Positions 33,141-43,191 of a stretch of DNA of 64,000 nt are shown here, piece by piece; within the stretch, counting starts at the first letter, position 1, and each line of letters opens with the position of its first letter. This DNA is from Forficula auricularia. Lineage: Eukaryota; Arthropoda; Insecta; Dermaptera; Forficulidae. Below the pieces are notes generated by a model. It was given only the letters and a program-made list of their open reading frames with translations. It was not told where the DNA came from and searched no databases. The stretch covers positions 39,536 to 103,535 of the forward strand of contig JALMQS010000423.1 in NCBI GenBank assembly GCA_024734495.1, in the 5' to 3' direction. The position numbers and the translations under genes were made by a program.

Positions 33141-33195
33141 CCTTTGAAACCCTGAAGAAGGAGGGAAAAATCCTCCGAAACGTCGGTTTGAAAGG
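33141..33195 (+). ncRNA. Hammerhead ribozyme with intact core, palindromic stem III
   Basis: Stem I is CCTTTGAAACC (33141-33151) with GGTTTGAAAGG (33185-33195), 10 of 11 paired. The core CTGAAGA is at 33152-33158. Stem II is GGAGG and CCTCC around GAAAAAT. GAAAC is at 33177-33181, and GTC ends at 33184, the predicted cleavage point. Stem III would be the self-complementary ACGT, too short to close within one molecule; such motifs in Penelope-like elements are known to work as dimers. All conserved core positions are present. Confidence 0.75.
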
Positions 33196-33291
33196 AAAGG
33201 AGAAAGGATTCCAATAAATTACACCTTATTTTATATGTGTTAATTTTTTCTATCCTCACTACCTCTGGGCTGCCTTCCATTACATTCAATA

Positions 33292-33380
33292 CTTTGGAAA
33301 TATTTGGAAATACTTGGAAATATTTGGAAATGCTTGGAAATATTTGGAAGTACTTGAAAATATTTGGAAGTACAAGTGGA
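33292..33380 (+). repeat. TTTGGAAATACTTGG-type minisatellite
   Basis: About eight units of an 11-12-bp motif, TTGGAAATATT or TTGGAAGTACT, with a few more on the other side of the foldback near 32740-32765. Confidence 0.9.
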
Positions 33381-33425
33381 AGTAGGTGAACAACATATTA
33401 GGTCGCGGTTCACCCTCGCGTATCC

Positions 33426-34404
33426 ATCTTTACATATAGAAATATCAAATTTAAATAAAACTAAAATTAAATTATATTATATCTAATTTTTATGTAAGTA
33501 TACATCTTTTGTATGTTTTTTTGCGAATTTTTTTTAAAGTGTTCAATAAAATATTTATTTTTTTATTTATTATTAATTATGTATAGGTACCATCAGATAA
33601 TTTATTTGGAAGTATCTTCATATTGATTAAATTGTAGTGCCTTTGATTCACACATTTGACTCATTCATGAATTCGTCTTCCAGCTTAAGCAAATCATTTA
33701 TATCATTCGATTAAATTAAAATTCCCCCAACATCCACCGATTCTTACTCTCATTTGTGCATGTCAAACTCTCATTAGCCTATGTTTACATTGCTAAGATA
33801 AACTGAGGCGAAAGATTTTCCATCTTTTGGAATTAAGGCTGAAGGAAGATGTATTAATTAAATCTTTTAAGGGAAATATGCAAATATATGCATTAATCAA
33901 TTATCTCATAAATAATTTTGCAATTCAGCAATGGAAAAATACTTGAACTAAAAATTCATGCATACATAAAATTAAATATTTATTCTCATAGTTATAATAT
34001 CATATAATTCACCTATAGTAACTAATTAATTAGCTGACAAATGTCATTTTTTTTATTTACCATATATCATAGATATTTATACTAATAATCTCGTTCCAAA
34101 ATATGCTATAAATTGCTCGAAAATGTGTGTTACTGAAAAATTTGTCATTTAACAGTCTGGATCCTTCTATTTTTATAACCGTTACTAGTGAATCAAGCTG
34201 GTTATCCTCTTAACAAAGTGTACCTATTATTCATTATATAAAAAGTTGTCTTATCTACTTACTATATTACTACGATACAAGCTTAAAATTCATTGAGAAA
34301 TGATCTTGCTTAGATTTTTTTGGTCAGGCTGATTATCTGGGAAAATGTCTATATTGGCATCAAACATGGTGAAATTATATAGAAAATTAATTATAATTTT
34401 ATAA
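33426..34404. other. A+T-rich stretch, nothing recognised
   Basis: No supported feature. Confidence 0.4.
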
Positions 34405-34447
34405 TGTTTCACACGTTTCGGTTACTAATTTTCAAGCTATCAGAAAC
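34405..34447 (-). ncRNA. Very degenerate hammerhead-like motif
   Basis: The complement shows CTGATAG, then ACCGAAACGTGTG. The second half matches the family, but the first core box is broken. I keep it as a probable remnant only. Confidence 0.25.
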
Positions 34448-34704
34448 TGATTTACGTAGTTAGAGTTAGTTAAATAATAATCGACGAGAGACATCGAAAG
34501 AAATACAAGAAAACTGTAATTAATCCATCCTGAAAAAATGATATGAGATAAAAAAATGTGCTTAGCAATTTTAGTCAAATCCACTAAAAAAGCAATCTTA
34601 TGAATAATCACAACGTATTGGATAACCTTCATCAGTAACAAACTCGGAGTATCAAAAAATATTTATAGATAAATTATGAAATTTTGATAATTTTTTTAAT
34701 GAAA

Positions 34705-34910
34705 CTGATGTGAGAAGGAGTTACACCAAAAAAGTGGATCGTCTAAAGGCCTGGACTGGCCCCTCCATCGTGAAAAGAAGAAGAAGAGGGGATTTTATGG
34801 GGTGGGTAGGAGTCGAAGGTATCTGTGGATGGGGGTCAGCTGAAGGTTATAAGTCGATGGGAAGACGGTGGCTGGAAGCGAGTTCCAGTCTCTGGTGGTC
34901 ATATGGATAA
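34705..34910 (-). pseudogene. Jockey-like LINE 3' tail
   Basis: On the minus strand the frame TTRDWNSLPATVFPSTYNLQ is followed by IHRYLRLLPTP and a stop. After that comes a 3' untranslated region with CACGATGGAGGGGCCA and, at the far edge, CTCACATCAGTTTCATT. The same 3' region occurs at 44.27 kb and in similar form after the 16.16 kb copy. Only the last 35 codons remain. Confidence 0.8.
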
Positions 34911-35354
34911 AAGAGTTGGCGACTGATATTTAAGTGAGTCATTAAATAATATAACATTTTTACCACGTTATTTCAATACATCAATTGGAGAAAAAAAGGA
35001 AAACTTTTCAAGACTTGACACTCTCCCTTCATAGTCCATATTTTAATGATTTGACAACTTTTTACTCAGCAAATAGTGAAACTTACCACAGTGGTCTAAT
35101 TTATTAATACAAACTCCATTTCCCATTTCTGGCTAATGATAATTACGAATGAATAATACTAATAATTATTAATAGCTAAAAAACAACTTATTTGAGCTAG
35201 TTTATTTTTACAAAGATACCTTCAACTCATTAGATACAACCATATCAAAATTTGACTTTTTCTTATTTTTTTCGCATGTTGTGAAACTAAAAAATCCAAA
35301 ACATAATCACTTCTTTGTTTTATAAATTTATAATAAAAAATAATCCATTTCATC
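34911..35354. other. A+T-rich stretch, nothing recognised
   Basis: No supported feature. Confidence 0.4.
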
Positions 35355-35515
35355 TCGGATCTAATAGATGAAACCCCCTTGTGATTTTCTTAGTATATCT
35401 TATTTAGTTTATAAGCTATAATGATCTGATAGACGGGTAGACATACATTGTGATATTGATTGCATCGACACTAATGAGTTTCCATTTTACATTCGTATGG
35501 GACCCTAAATAAATA
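35355..35515 (+). repeat. Long inverted repeat, left arm
   Basis: The arm holds 'atcttatttagtttataagc', GTGATATTGATTGCATCGAC and CACTAATGAGTTTCCATTTT. The same string, complemented, is at 36585-36725, so the two arms enclose about 1.07 kb. Its left edge 'ggatctaatagatgaaac' resembles the ends of the foldback at 14033-14358. Confidence 0.75.
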
Positions 35516-36584
35516 TTACATTAAAAAATATTTTCATAAAGTTCCTTCTTTAAGAAGAATAACATTAAAAAACTGGACAAATTTCCCGAATCGTGCGTGT
35601 TGCTTGATAAAGCTTAGACCTTTCTCCAATTATTATTTATTGAAATTTGACCATATGAGTATAATAAAATTGGATCTGGAATTCTCGTAGCTAAAAATTT
35701 CCAATGAACCCATTTGATTTTATATCATGTGGAAAAATTTTCAACAACTCTAGTAAGATATTTTTTTCGTTATGGAATTGTATGTTTGAATATACAATGC
35801 ATACTATATATTGCATCAATAAATAGGATGTATATATGTAAATATATTTGATTGAAGCTCTTTAAGATGTTTCAGTCCAATTGAATTGGGAAGAATGGAT
35901 GAGGGAGTTACGCAAGTAGTATATGAAACGATTTCGAAAAGGACTTGGCATCTCGCCGAGGGAGGAAAATAGAAGCCTTTGGATGTCCAAGAACTGAGGG
36001 GGTGCTTTTGTGGTTCCATGTTGTAGCGAAGCAGCTTATAAAGCCGAATCAACAAAGCATGGCACAATTGATCCTGGCCAGACCAAACAGGGATCGGTGG
36101 CCGCTAAGCCGACAAGTCCGACACGTCTTAGATGGGGTGGCTGGCTCTCCACCCCCATACGGCAACCCCTAGACGGCAACCCCTTGCATACATGCTCTAT
36201 CGCACCCGCTCAAACATTTCAATTAGAAACGGAATTCAGATTGAAATTAAAAGAGATTTTTCATTTATTTCGAGTGGTTCTCGGCTGAGAAACACGTTGG
36301 AAAATATATTGATCGAAGAATCGGGAAACATTCAATCCAACAATAATTGTTTATGATATAGGAGGAATGGATCGAACAATTTACGTAATAGTGAAGAAAG
36401 TAACGTAAAGATGTATGGTCATGTATTTTGTATTGTATTTGTTTAGAAAATTGCCCTATCTTACAAAAATATGGACTGATACTATATGCGATTCAGTTGT
36501 AAAGCAAACACATTTATTACAAGGAGTAATCAACCAGGTTGTCCTCTGCATGATGTGAATAAACATATACATAATAAACATAGA
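35516..36584. other. Interior between inverted arms with a G+C-richer island
   Basis: The island at about 35940-36190 is the only part well above local G+C content. Frames there on the plus strand include LARPNRDRWPLSRQVRHVLD followed by GVAGSPPPYGNP, and there are alternative frames. None shows a known motif. The 36528-36600 part ('aggttgtcctctgcatgatg') is a fragment of the ribozyme repeat family seen at 58.56 kb. The island may be a captured gene fragment. Confidence 0.35.
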
Positions 36585-36725
36585 TATTTAAGGTTCCATA
36601 CGAACCTAAAATGGAACTTCATTAGTGTCGATGCAATCAATATCACACTCATATAGCCTAGAAACTAAATAAGATAACAAAAAAGTCACAAGTGGATGTC
36701 ATCTTTTAAATCCTGATGACTTGTA
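36585..36725 (-). repeat. Long inverted repeat, right arm
   Basis: Partner of the arm at 35355-35515. The two share about 130 bp with a few indels. Confidence 0.75.
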
Positions 36726-36939
36726 TTATTTAACTTCTTCCAACTTGGCGAAGTAAGTAAATCCATTGAGAAACAGATATAGGCTGTTGGATTATTTTTT
36801 AATTATACGATATAAGGTTGTTTTCTTACTTCGTATTTTGAAAAAATTCAAAATTCGAAACACTCAACCATCTTTTTTAAGCTAAATGACAAGGGTGTGT
36901 TTAAAATTATTATTTATTAATTTATATAATAGAATGACT

Positions 36940-37045
36940 AGAACGGGAAATTTTAGAAATTTAAATTTAAATCTTGAGTGAAATATTTATCGTGTTTACA
37001 TATGTCAGAGGGGTTCTCTCATAGGGTAGCCAATGTATAAGTTGG
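36940..37045 (+). mobile_element. Fragment of the tRNA-like foldback family
   Basis: 'gagtgaaatatttatcgtgt' and 'ttacatatgtcagaggggtt' match 14174-14208, followed by 'agggtagccaatg', after which homology is lost. Confidence 0.55.
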
Positions 37046-37060
37046 CAAATGGGGTTCTTC

Positions 37061-37985
37061 AGTGTGAATAACAGTTTACCGCGAAGGGGCTTCGCATGTT
37101 TGAAAATAGTGTGTTTTGCGCAAATGTGCTTTGGAGAGGTTTAGAAAAAAATCCTGTATAGTATCTATAAAAAAAAGTCCCCATCGCTGTACGAATTTCC
37201 ATTACAGAGGTGGGTAATTTTGTTTGTATTTGAAATTCGTTTCTTTTAAAGGACCATATTCCTTATTTAATAAATTATAATAATATGTAACATATTTTAT
37301 TTTTGAAACTGACTAGTAAAATTTGATAAATAAAATTGATGGAAAAGAGCCCAATGATAACGAAAATCACAAATTCAGATTTTGTTTATTTTAACCCCTT
37401 CATTTACTTTAAATTTCTATTATTTATTAAATTTCAATAAATTCTATTAAATTCACTGATGATTCATATATTTATTTTATTATAAGCTGAAACTATAAAA
37501 TAATAATAATAAATAATAATAAAATAAAATAAAAAATATTTTTGCCTCAATAATTTCCGATTGTTCGTTTCAGGTTAATGAAGCATATTGTCATATGTTT
37601 GGCCAGTATGTAATATTGTTTGTTCCTAAAATTATAAATATTAATTCAGCAAACAGGAAAACTCAGTCATTCATTCATTTCTCTAATATATGGACTTATG
37701 AATTTGTCATATGACGTATTCCTGTTGAAAAACTCGGAAACGTGACTTGGACAAGTAATTCAGAAGAAGGAAAGCATTCAAAGTAAATATTCGAGTCTAT
37801 TTATTCAATGAACAAAAAAGGGCATATGTTCAATTTCATGAATAAATTATACCAAATGGTTATTCTAGCTCCTTGTAAAATCATCGAAATGTTGAAGATG
37901 TATTTTATTGTCTCAATAAAAGATGATGATGATTTATTAAATTATAATATTTTGATTGGTATTATTGAATTAATTAGAATCGGTT
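37061..37985. other. A+T-rich stretch, nothing recognised
   Basis: The long frame at 37808-38134 (108 codons) has A+T-driven composition (poly-I/L/K) and I do not accept it as a gene. Confidence 0.35.
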
Positions 37986-37989
37986 TCTC

Positions 37990-38070
37990 GAAAAAGAAAG
38001 ATTTCGATGAAAATCACGGATTTCGGGTTGTTGGATCGACAAATCGATCTGTCAGAGTCTTTCTTCAGGT
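37990..38070 (-). ncRNA. Possible hammerhead-like remnant with extended stem II
   Basis: The complement carries CTGAAGA (from 38066 backward) and GAAATCC near 38019. Between them lies a self-complementary GATCGATTTGTCGATC, which could form an elongated stem II. The sequence after GAAA does not give a clear cleavage triplet, so the assignment is weak. Confidence 0.25.
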
Positions 38071-38444
38071 AATTTTAATTCGCTTTCTTTTTTTCTTAAT
38101 TATAGTAAGTATTCTCAAGTGGATGTTTCAATAAAAAACTAAAATTAATTTTTTTTCAATTTCCTTTTAATAATTAATTGGTTTTTAATTTCAAAGCCCA
38201 CTAATAGTTCATTACAAATATTATTATATTTGAAAATTCGGAAATTTAATTAATTAGAGGTAAAATAGGCGCTTTATAATCCGGCATGTTCGGGACCACA
38301 ACTGTTTGGGATTAGTGATTTTGATGGATATCGAAACTAAATATAGTTTTAACGGGAATAGCAAAGAAAAATTAATACAGTGCAAAAATTCACCGAGAAG
38401 AGCTCTAGACCGCCAAGTAATTTAAATAAAATTCGTTCCCCGTA
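38071..38444. other. A+T-rich stretch, nothing recognised
   Basis: No supported feature. Confidence 0.4.
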
Positions 38445-38720
38445 GCACGGTCTCCTGCCTATCCTTGCAGTATAGATACTTCGATGGTGTTTGTTCCGTT
38501 TAATTAATGTCAATAATTCCCTCTAAAGCTTTATTTGTAAGAAACACACAATTTTTCAATGCTCAGCACCCCTTCGATCTCAAATTAGAAAAGATTCCAA
38601 CCCAGTCCCTAAAATCTTTTCCTTGCCATAAAGAGTTCTTTTTATGCCTAGGAGTCAATTCAAACCTATATAATAACTTCGCCATTATAACTCCTCGCAT
38701 CACTCTCGTTGAAAAATAAT
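38445..38720 (+). pseudogene. Jockey-like LINE C-terminal fragment
   Basis: The plus strand reads RTVSCLSLQYRYFDGVCSV, a stop, then MSIIPSKALFVRNTQFFNAQ followed by HPFDLKLEKIPTQSLKSFP. The consensus of the family (VSALSLFYRYFHG.CSSEL.SIIPPKA.FVRNTRFSNAQHPF.VKLE) is easy to follow. Homology fades after Lys-Ser-Phe and the stop at 38720 is a read-through end. It is a dead copy without its 3' end. Confidence 0.8.
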
Positions 38721-40048
38721 TAAAAACATACATTAAATGACTAATTGTATTTTAAACAGAGTTCTTCTAATGAATTAGTATAGAAGTGTCTGAAATTTCT
38801 GGCAAGTATCTTTGGCACTTGGGTGTGTAAGTAAACAATCATTTACTCTATCATAAAATAATAACTCATCAAAACTTTAAGCTTTTCTCTTCTTTAAAGT
38901 TAAGAGAAGGTTAACAGTAGACTTTTCAAATTTTCTCCAAAGTTCTCTCCATTTTAACCGAAAGTATTTTGAAAGAATATTAAAATTCTTTACATGAAAG
39001 ATGGCCTCTCAATTCTAATTATGTAAGCAATATATATCTATTACTTGCTTCTTTTTGATGTTATTATCATGAGATGATTTTTTTTACTCTTATCTTTAAT
39101 ATTAATTTCCTCATATAGAGGGCGCTTCCACTCTAATGGCTGAGTTATAATTAAGGACCAGCAACCACAAAATAGACGCATGACATGATCCTTAACAGTC
39201 TGTACGTTAACGATTCAATGTTTTTGGGGCTGTATACTTTATGAGGTCCCCGGTGTAATCAAATTTCACAGCTCTGTTTATATACGAAAGGAAATGGCAA
39301 ATCATGAACGCTCCCGTTCAAAACACTAATCATAATATTAATTCTCTCAAATATCTGCATATTATTGTTTTGTCTCGAAAAGGGCTATTAGCTAACTAAC
39401 AGGCCTCATTTTCAAAGCCCCAGTAAAGAATATTTAATATCTGGATCAAACAAAGAATTTAAAACAAAGTAAAATTAGTAATACCAGCCCAAAAGATAAT
39501 TCCATCTCTACTAAAAAAATTATTATATAAAAATATATATAGAAAAGAAATAATTCTAAAGAAATTTGTTTTGATCTTATTATTTCTACATATACGATTT
39601 GTTTTCCTGGAATTTAAATATATTCTGCTTTTTTTGCTTTGTCAGTTTTGGCACGAAAACCAACTTTTTTTAATAAATAATCGTCGATATCGGAATCCAG
39701 GCAGACACATACAGATATAAAAATCCTGTTACGCTTCTGTAGTCTTTCAGTCGTTTATAAACACTAATAATAAGTAATGAAAAAAATATCATGAATTCAA
39801 TGCTACTGCCCGCCAGACAGGATTCGTCTACCGTATATACTAGGGTGACCACGCGACCTACATTGAAGGACATGTCTACAATTAAGCTTTTTGTCCTAGG
39901 TCCTACTGCCTATCGGAAATGTCTTACTTTCACAGATAACTACTTTGCTATTTTTCATATTTTGAAAAATGAAAATAAGAAACATGATTTCAATTTTGTT
40001 TTTTTACTTTTAAATTTTGTTTTGTTTTTGTAGGTAATTAATTATTTA
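38721..40048. other. A+T-rich stretch, no gene
   Basis: Nothing coding. 'gatatcggaatccaggcaga' near 39687 repeats a phrase of 6490. About 39110-39320 is somewhat less A+T-rich, with no recognisable content. Confidence 0.4.
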
Positions 40049-40288
40049 TACTTTGAAAGTGGTGTAAGTCCATTTTTGAAAAAAAATTAGTTAATGTCAG
40101 TTTTAGTTAGACATATATGTCTTCTTTTCATATTTATAATATCCCAGTCAAGGGAGTACAATATCCTCACGAATTATTGAAAATAAAAATATCGAAATAT
40201 ATATAGTATATTAATATATGTATTTACAAAAATAAAAACACACATCTAAAAATAACAAAAAATGGACATACACCACTTTCAAAATAAA
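40049..40288. mobile_element. MITE with TTTGAAAGTGGTGTA termini
   Basis: The left end TTTGAAAGTGGTGTAAGTCC and the right end, complemented, TTTGAAAGTGGTGTATGTCC are 19-of-20 matching and continue through ATTTTT. The 240-bp element is A+T-rich inside and codes for nothing. Confidence 0.75.
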
Positions 40289-40411
40289 CGGTCCATATAC
40301 ATATTAATGCGATATTTTGCTTAAATATATGGATAAATAATTTTTATACCCGTTTTCCCGTTAATTGTCACTGTTTGTTCACTGTAACTCGTTATTCAAG
40401 CTTGGTCCATC

Positions 40412-40675
40412 TTATCCTGACCGTTTATCAAAGCCCTTGCTGTCTTCCTCGATTTCACGAACCAATTTGAGTCCGACTTTAGCTGGGGGCCTGAGAGTTA
40501 AGTAAAGACGGTGGTAGTTTTTACGTGGTGCTCCCGTCTTCAGGACCAAAGGTTGTTTTCCTTCTTGCGCCTTTCTTTGGCTCATCAATCTCCTACCCGG
40601 AGCATTATTTTGTGTTTGGAGAGTCGACGCCATCATAAATACTTTGTTTACTCTGAGAGCCGATCGCCAAGGCAC
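40412..40675 (-). CDS. Uncharacterised small ORF, best candidate for a real coding segment
   Basis: The 87-codon minus-strand frame reads MPWRSALRVNKVFMMASTLQ, later RRLMSQRKAQEGKQPLVLK, then APRKNYHRLYLTLRPPAKVG and LKLVREIEEDSKGFDKRSG before TAA. Base composition is clearly higher in G+C than the surroundings and the product is basic and soluble-looking, without membrane segments. A second in-frame start at MMAS is a plausible initiator. A TATAAAG-like sequence lies about 125 bases upstream on the minus strand, near 40800. It could be a short gene, a first exon or a LINE ORF1 scrap; no family is recognised. Confidence 0.35.
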   Translation of the reverse strand: MPWRSALRVNKVFMMASTLQTQNNAPGRRLMSQRKAQEGKQPLVLKTGAPRKNYHRLYLTLRPPAKVGLKLVREIEEDSKGFDKRSG

Positions 40676-40807
40676 GCGCCTTCTTTTATTTTCGTCTCAA
40701 TCTTTCTTCACTATCTGACAATTTTATCATGTTCCATCATGTGTCGGTCGAAAAAGAAGAGCCATCAAATTAATCACACTTGGCTCAAGCTGTTTTTTTC
40801 TTTATAA

Positions 40808-41217
40808 GATATCAGGCTTATAAATAAAGAGCATAGTCATGGACTGCACACCAGAGAAGACAGTATAAATCTATGTGATTTTCAAAAAAAAAAATAATAA
40901 TAAAATAATCTACCATCTTTTTGGGTAACTTCTTGCTTACTTCTAATCTAAAATAATAATATGGTCATTACTTTGCCTCACCCTGTTTGCTCTCTTAGAT
41001 TTATTTTATATAACTAACTTTATTTCTATTACACAATATTGGAGACATATAATTATTTATTTATATATTAAAAACATTGTATGTGTAGCGCGATCTAGCC
41101 TCTTTAATGTACAATTCTGGATCAATTTAACTACATAAAAATTATATCTGTAGTAAGATTTAAAAATAAGTTATAATCTTATAATTAAAAAGAAAATTAT
41201 TATCATTTTTTCTTTCA
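40808..41217. other. A+T-rich stretch, nothing recognised
   Basis: No supported feature. Confidence 0.4.
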
Positions 41218-41419
41218 TTCATTTATTGTCACCGGGAACAAAGCCCATTTAGACAGCAAATCAGTAAAGTGTTAGTAGGGTTAGTGAGGGAGCCGAGTTT
41301 TAGCCAGTCGAAATTTTATATGCTATCCAGGCTTGAACCCGGTTCGCACGCTTGAATATAGTCATCAACAATGCTGAAACGGGGCCAGTGCCTTAGCCAG
41401 CTCGGACAACCCAGCTCCC
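41218..41419 (-). mobile_element. tRNA-derived SINE, most complete copy of its family
   Basis: The complement begins GGGTTGTCCGAGCTGGCTAA with GGCACTGG, a Leu/Ser tRNA-like head with an A-box. After about 50 bases comes CCGGGTTCAAGCCTGG, a B-box. The body includes AAACTCGGCTCCCTCACTAA and GGGCTTTGTTCCCGGTGAC, ending in AATAAATGAAT. Possible but imperfect target duplications (ATTATTAT...) flank it. Other copies are at 26638 and 47110. Confidence 0.75.
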
Positions 41420-42674
41420 CATTATTATTCTTATAAAGAACAAATTGTGATAAATCTTGATTCCTAAAACTTATCTAGTGTAAATTTATTCTAGAAATAA
41501 CTCACGATAGAATTATACTTCAAAAGTTCATTTAGTTCAAATAATATTATTATAACATTGTATTTTTTGTAAATAAAAAAATGACTCAAAAGCTGAACTA
41601 AAAAAGGTTTAGCTTTGGAAATCAAAGTATCATTTTAAAGATATTGTCTCTGTTCATTTGATAATTCCTCTGAACACTTCAAATAGAAGAAAAAGTTCAA
41701 TGAGGCATCTGATGTCACGCTATTAATTTGACTACAAAAAATACATTATTTTATCCTTTTTAGCGCACTTTTGAAGACATTTTTTACTTTTTTTAGTTTA
41801 TCATTTTTAAATCTTTAGATTAGTTTGGTATCAATTTTTAATTTTATCAATTTTTTTTCCCAGCTGTTTGAAACCGTAGCAACGAGAAACGACTAATTAT
41901 AGTTTCCCCACGTCACTTTATATAAGAATCTTATTCATTTTGCACTGAGAAAAATTAATTATGTAATATTAATCAGAGAACAGAGCCAATTGGAAGGGGC
42001 AAGCTGATAGAGTGCGACTTGGGCATCAAAATAAAAATTACAAGAAAAAATATTTAATAAGATTTTAAAATACTTATTCAAAAAAATTCCGGTTAACTAA
42101 GCTGATTATTCTATGGGAACCAAAATAATGGTTCTCTAACTTACAGTAGCTAAGCTAAATTTCTAAATTTTAGAAATTTTTTAAGTCAAACTTCTTCAAG
42201 GGCAGCAGAGGAAAGACTTCGAGGCCGCTTCTAAGGGGTCACAGTGAGCAAATGGGCCATCAAAATAACACGTTTAATGAGCTTTTAAAAGACCTATTCA
42301 TCGATATTCTTCTGGGTTACGCAAATTGATCAACGTTTTTTTTTATTTTCGGAAGTCCCTAAAACTTCCCTTTCTACTTTGGGCTATCTGCGGATCATTT
42401 CACTCTAATTAAATGCTAAACTTCAAATTTTAACCTTTTAGCTTAGAAGCTACAACGTTACAGATCTGTCTCTGTGTGTCAAAGAGGACAGACAAACAAA
42501 CAAGGAATTGTCAAATTTAGGGCTTTGTTTTTTTGTCTTATTTTTCAGAAAAATCAGAACTAGTAAATAAAAATTCTTTATTTATTTATTTTCGACAAAC
42601 GATGCTTTGAGACAGAGAGTAGATACAAGTAATATCAGTACAGACTTGTTTTAATTAAAAGTTCCTAACTCGCA
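41420..42674. other. A+T-rich stretch, nothing recognised
   Basis: No gene, TIR or array that I can support. Confidence 0.4.
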
Positions 42675-43191
42675 GTGACAGAGTCCCAAACCTCTCCCCC
42701 TGAGAAGATGATCTTAGGCAAATATGGGAAAGATTATGAAGATAATGATGTACAAATATGTGAAGGTAATGAATTCAACAACCGAGCCGAGCTGATATCT
42801 TGGTCTGCTGGCCGATGTGATAGAATGTGGATTAAATTGCCATCAGCTCTTAATGCCCGATTATGATTAGATGATTTAAAGATAAATATGTCAAAGATGT
42901 GAGGAATAAGCTAAAAATGAATATACCAAGTACCTGGAAGCTGCTCAAAGAGGCCCTAACCCGACAGGTGAGCGTAATAAGACGAGTACGGTTATGTCTT
43001 GGAACATCAAAGATGAACCGCACAGATGAATTCATTGTCATATCAAATAGGGCACCGCGTATCCCAGAGACATCCCCAAACATAAGACAACATTGTAGTT
43101 GAATAATTACATGATTAATGAGCGATGATGGGAATGTAGGTGCGTGTTGATGGAAACCCTGAATAACCTGCCGACATATGGCGTTAATCAA
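42675..43191 (+). other. Coding-like island of unknown nature
   Basis: Over about 500 bases the G+C content rises and frames open on both strands. On the plus strand MTESQTSPPEKMILGKYGKD with YEDNDVQICEGNEF runs to 42866. A second frame has WKLLKEALTRQVSVIRRVRL at 42945-43005. The minus strand is open from 43191 to 42850. A CAG|GTGAGC splice-donor-like site lies at about 42966. KYGKDYE recalls a short segment of the nucleolar protein NOP16, but the following residues do not fit, so I do not claim it. It may be a processed pseudogene, an exon cluster or an unknown element. Confidence 0.3.

Larger units (their letters stand above)
32825..33290. mobile_element. Foldback element with two opposed hammerheads (Penelope-like), copy with intact core
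   Basis: The arms start ATTGAATGTA at 32825 and end in the complement at 33290. Each carries GCCCAGAGGTAGTGAGGA, TTAACACATATAAAATAAGG and GGAGG/AAACCGACGTTTCGG, inverted relative to each other. It has the same architecture as the 5406 and 49925 elements but different flanking arm sequence, so it is a distinct subfamily. It sits inside a minisatellite (32740-32770 and 33292-33380), so insertion came after the array existed. Confidence 0.7.
32697..33425. mobile_element. Outer TIR element hosting a minisatellite and a foldback
   Basis: The left edge TATCCACGGCGGGTGATCCG and the right edge, complemented, GGATACGCGAGGGTGAACCG are diverged inverted termini. TGGAAGTAGGTG lies inside both. Its interior is a TTTGGAAGTACTT-type minisatellite now split by the ribozyme foldback at 32825-33290. 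Divergence of the termini suggests an old copy. Confidence 0.5.

Noticed and set aside
32739..33289. Two minus-strand frames of 85 and 77 codons
   Set aside because: They translate the arms of the foldback at 32825-33290 (ETSV/DVSEDF words from the hammerhead region).
37808..38134. 108-codon open frame as a gene
   Set aside because: Composition is A+T-driven with no motif, and it overlaps a repeat-like segment at its end.
42675..42866. NOP16-like gene fragment because of KYGKDYE
   Set aside because: Only seven residues agree and the following sequence does not continue the family pattern.
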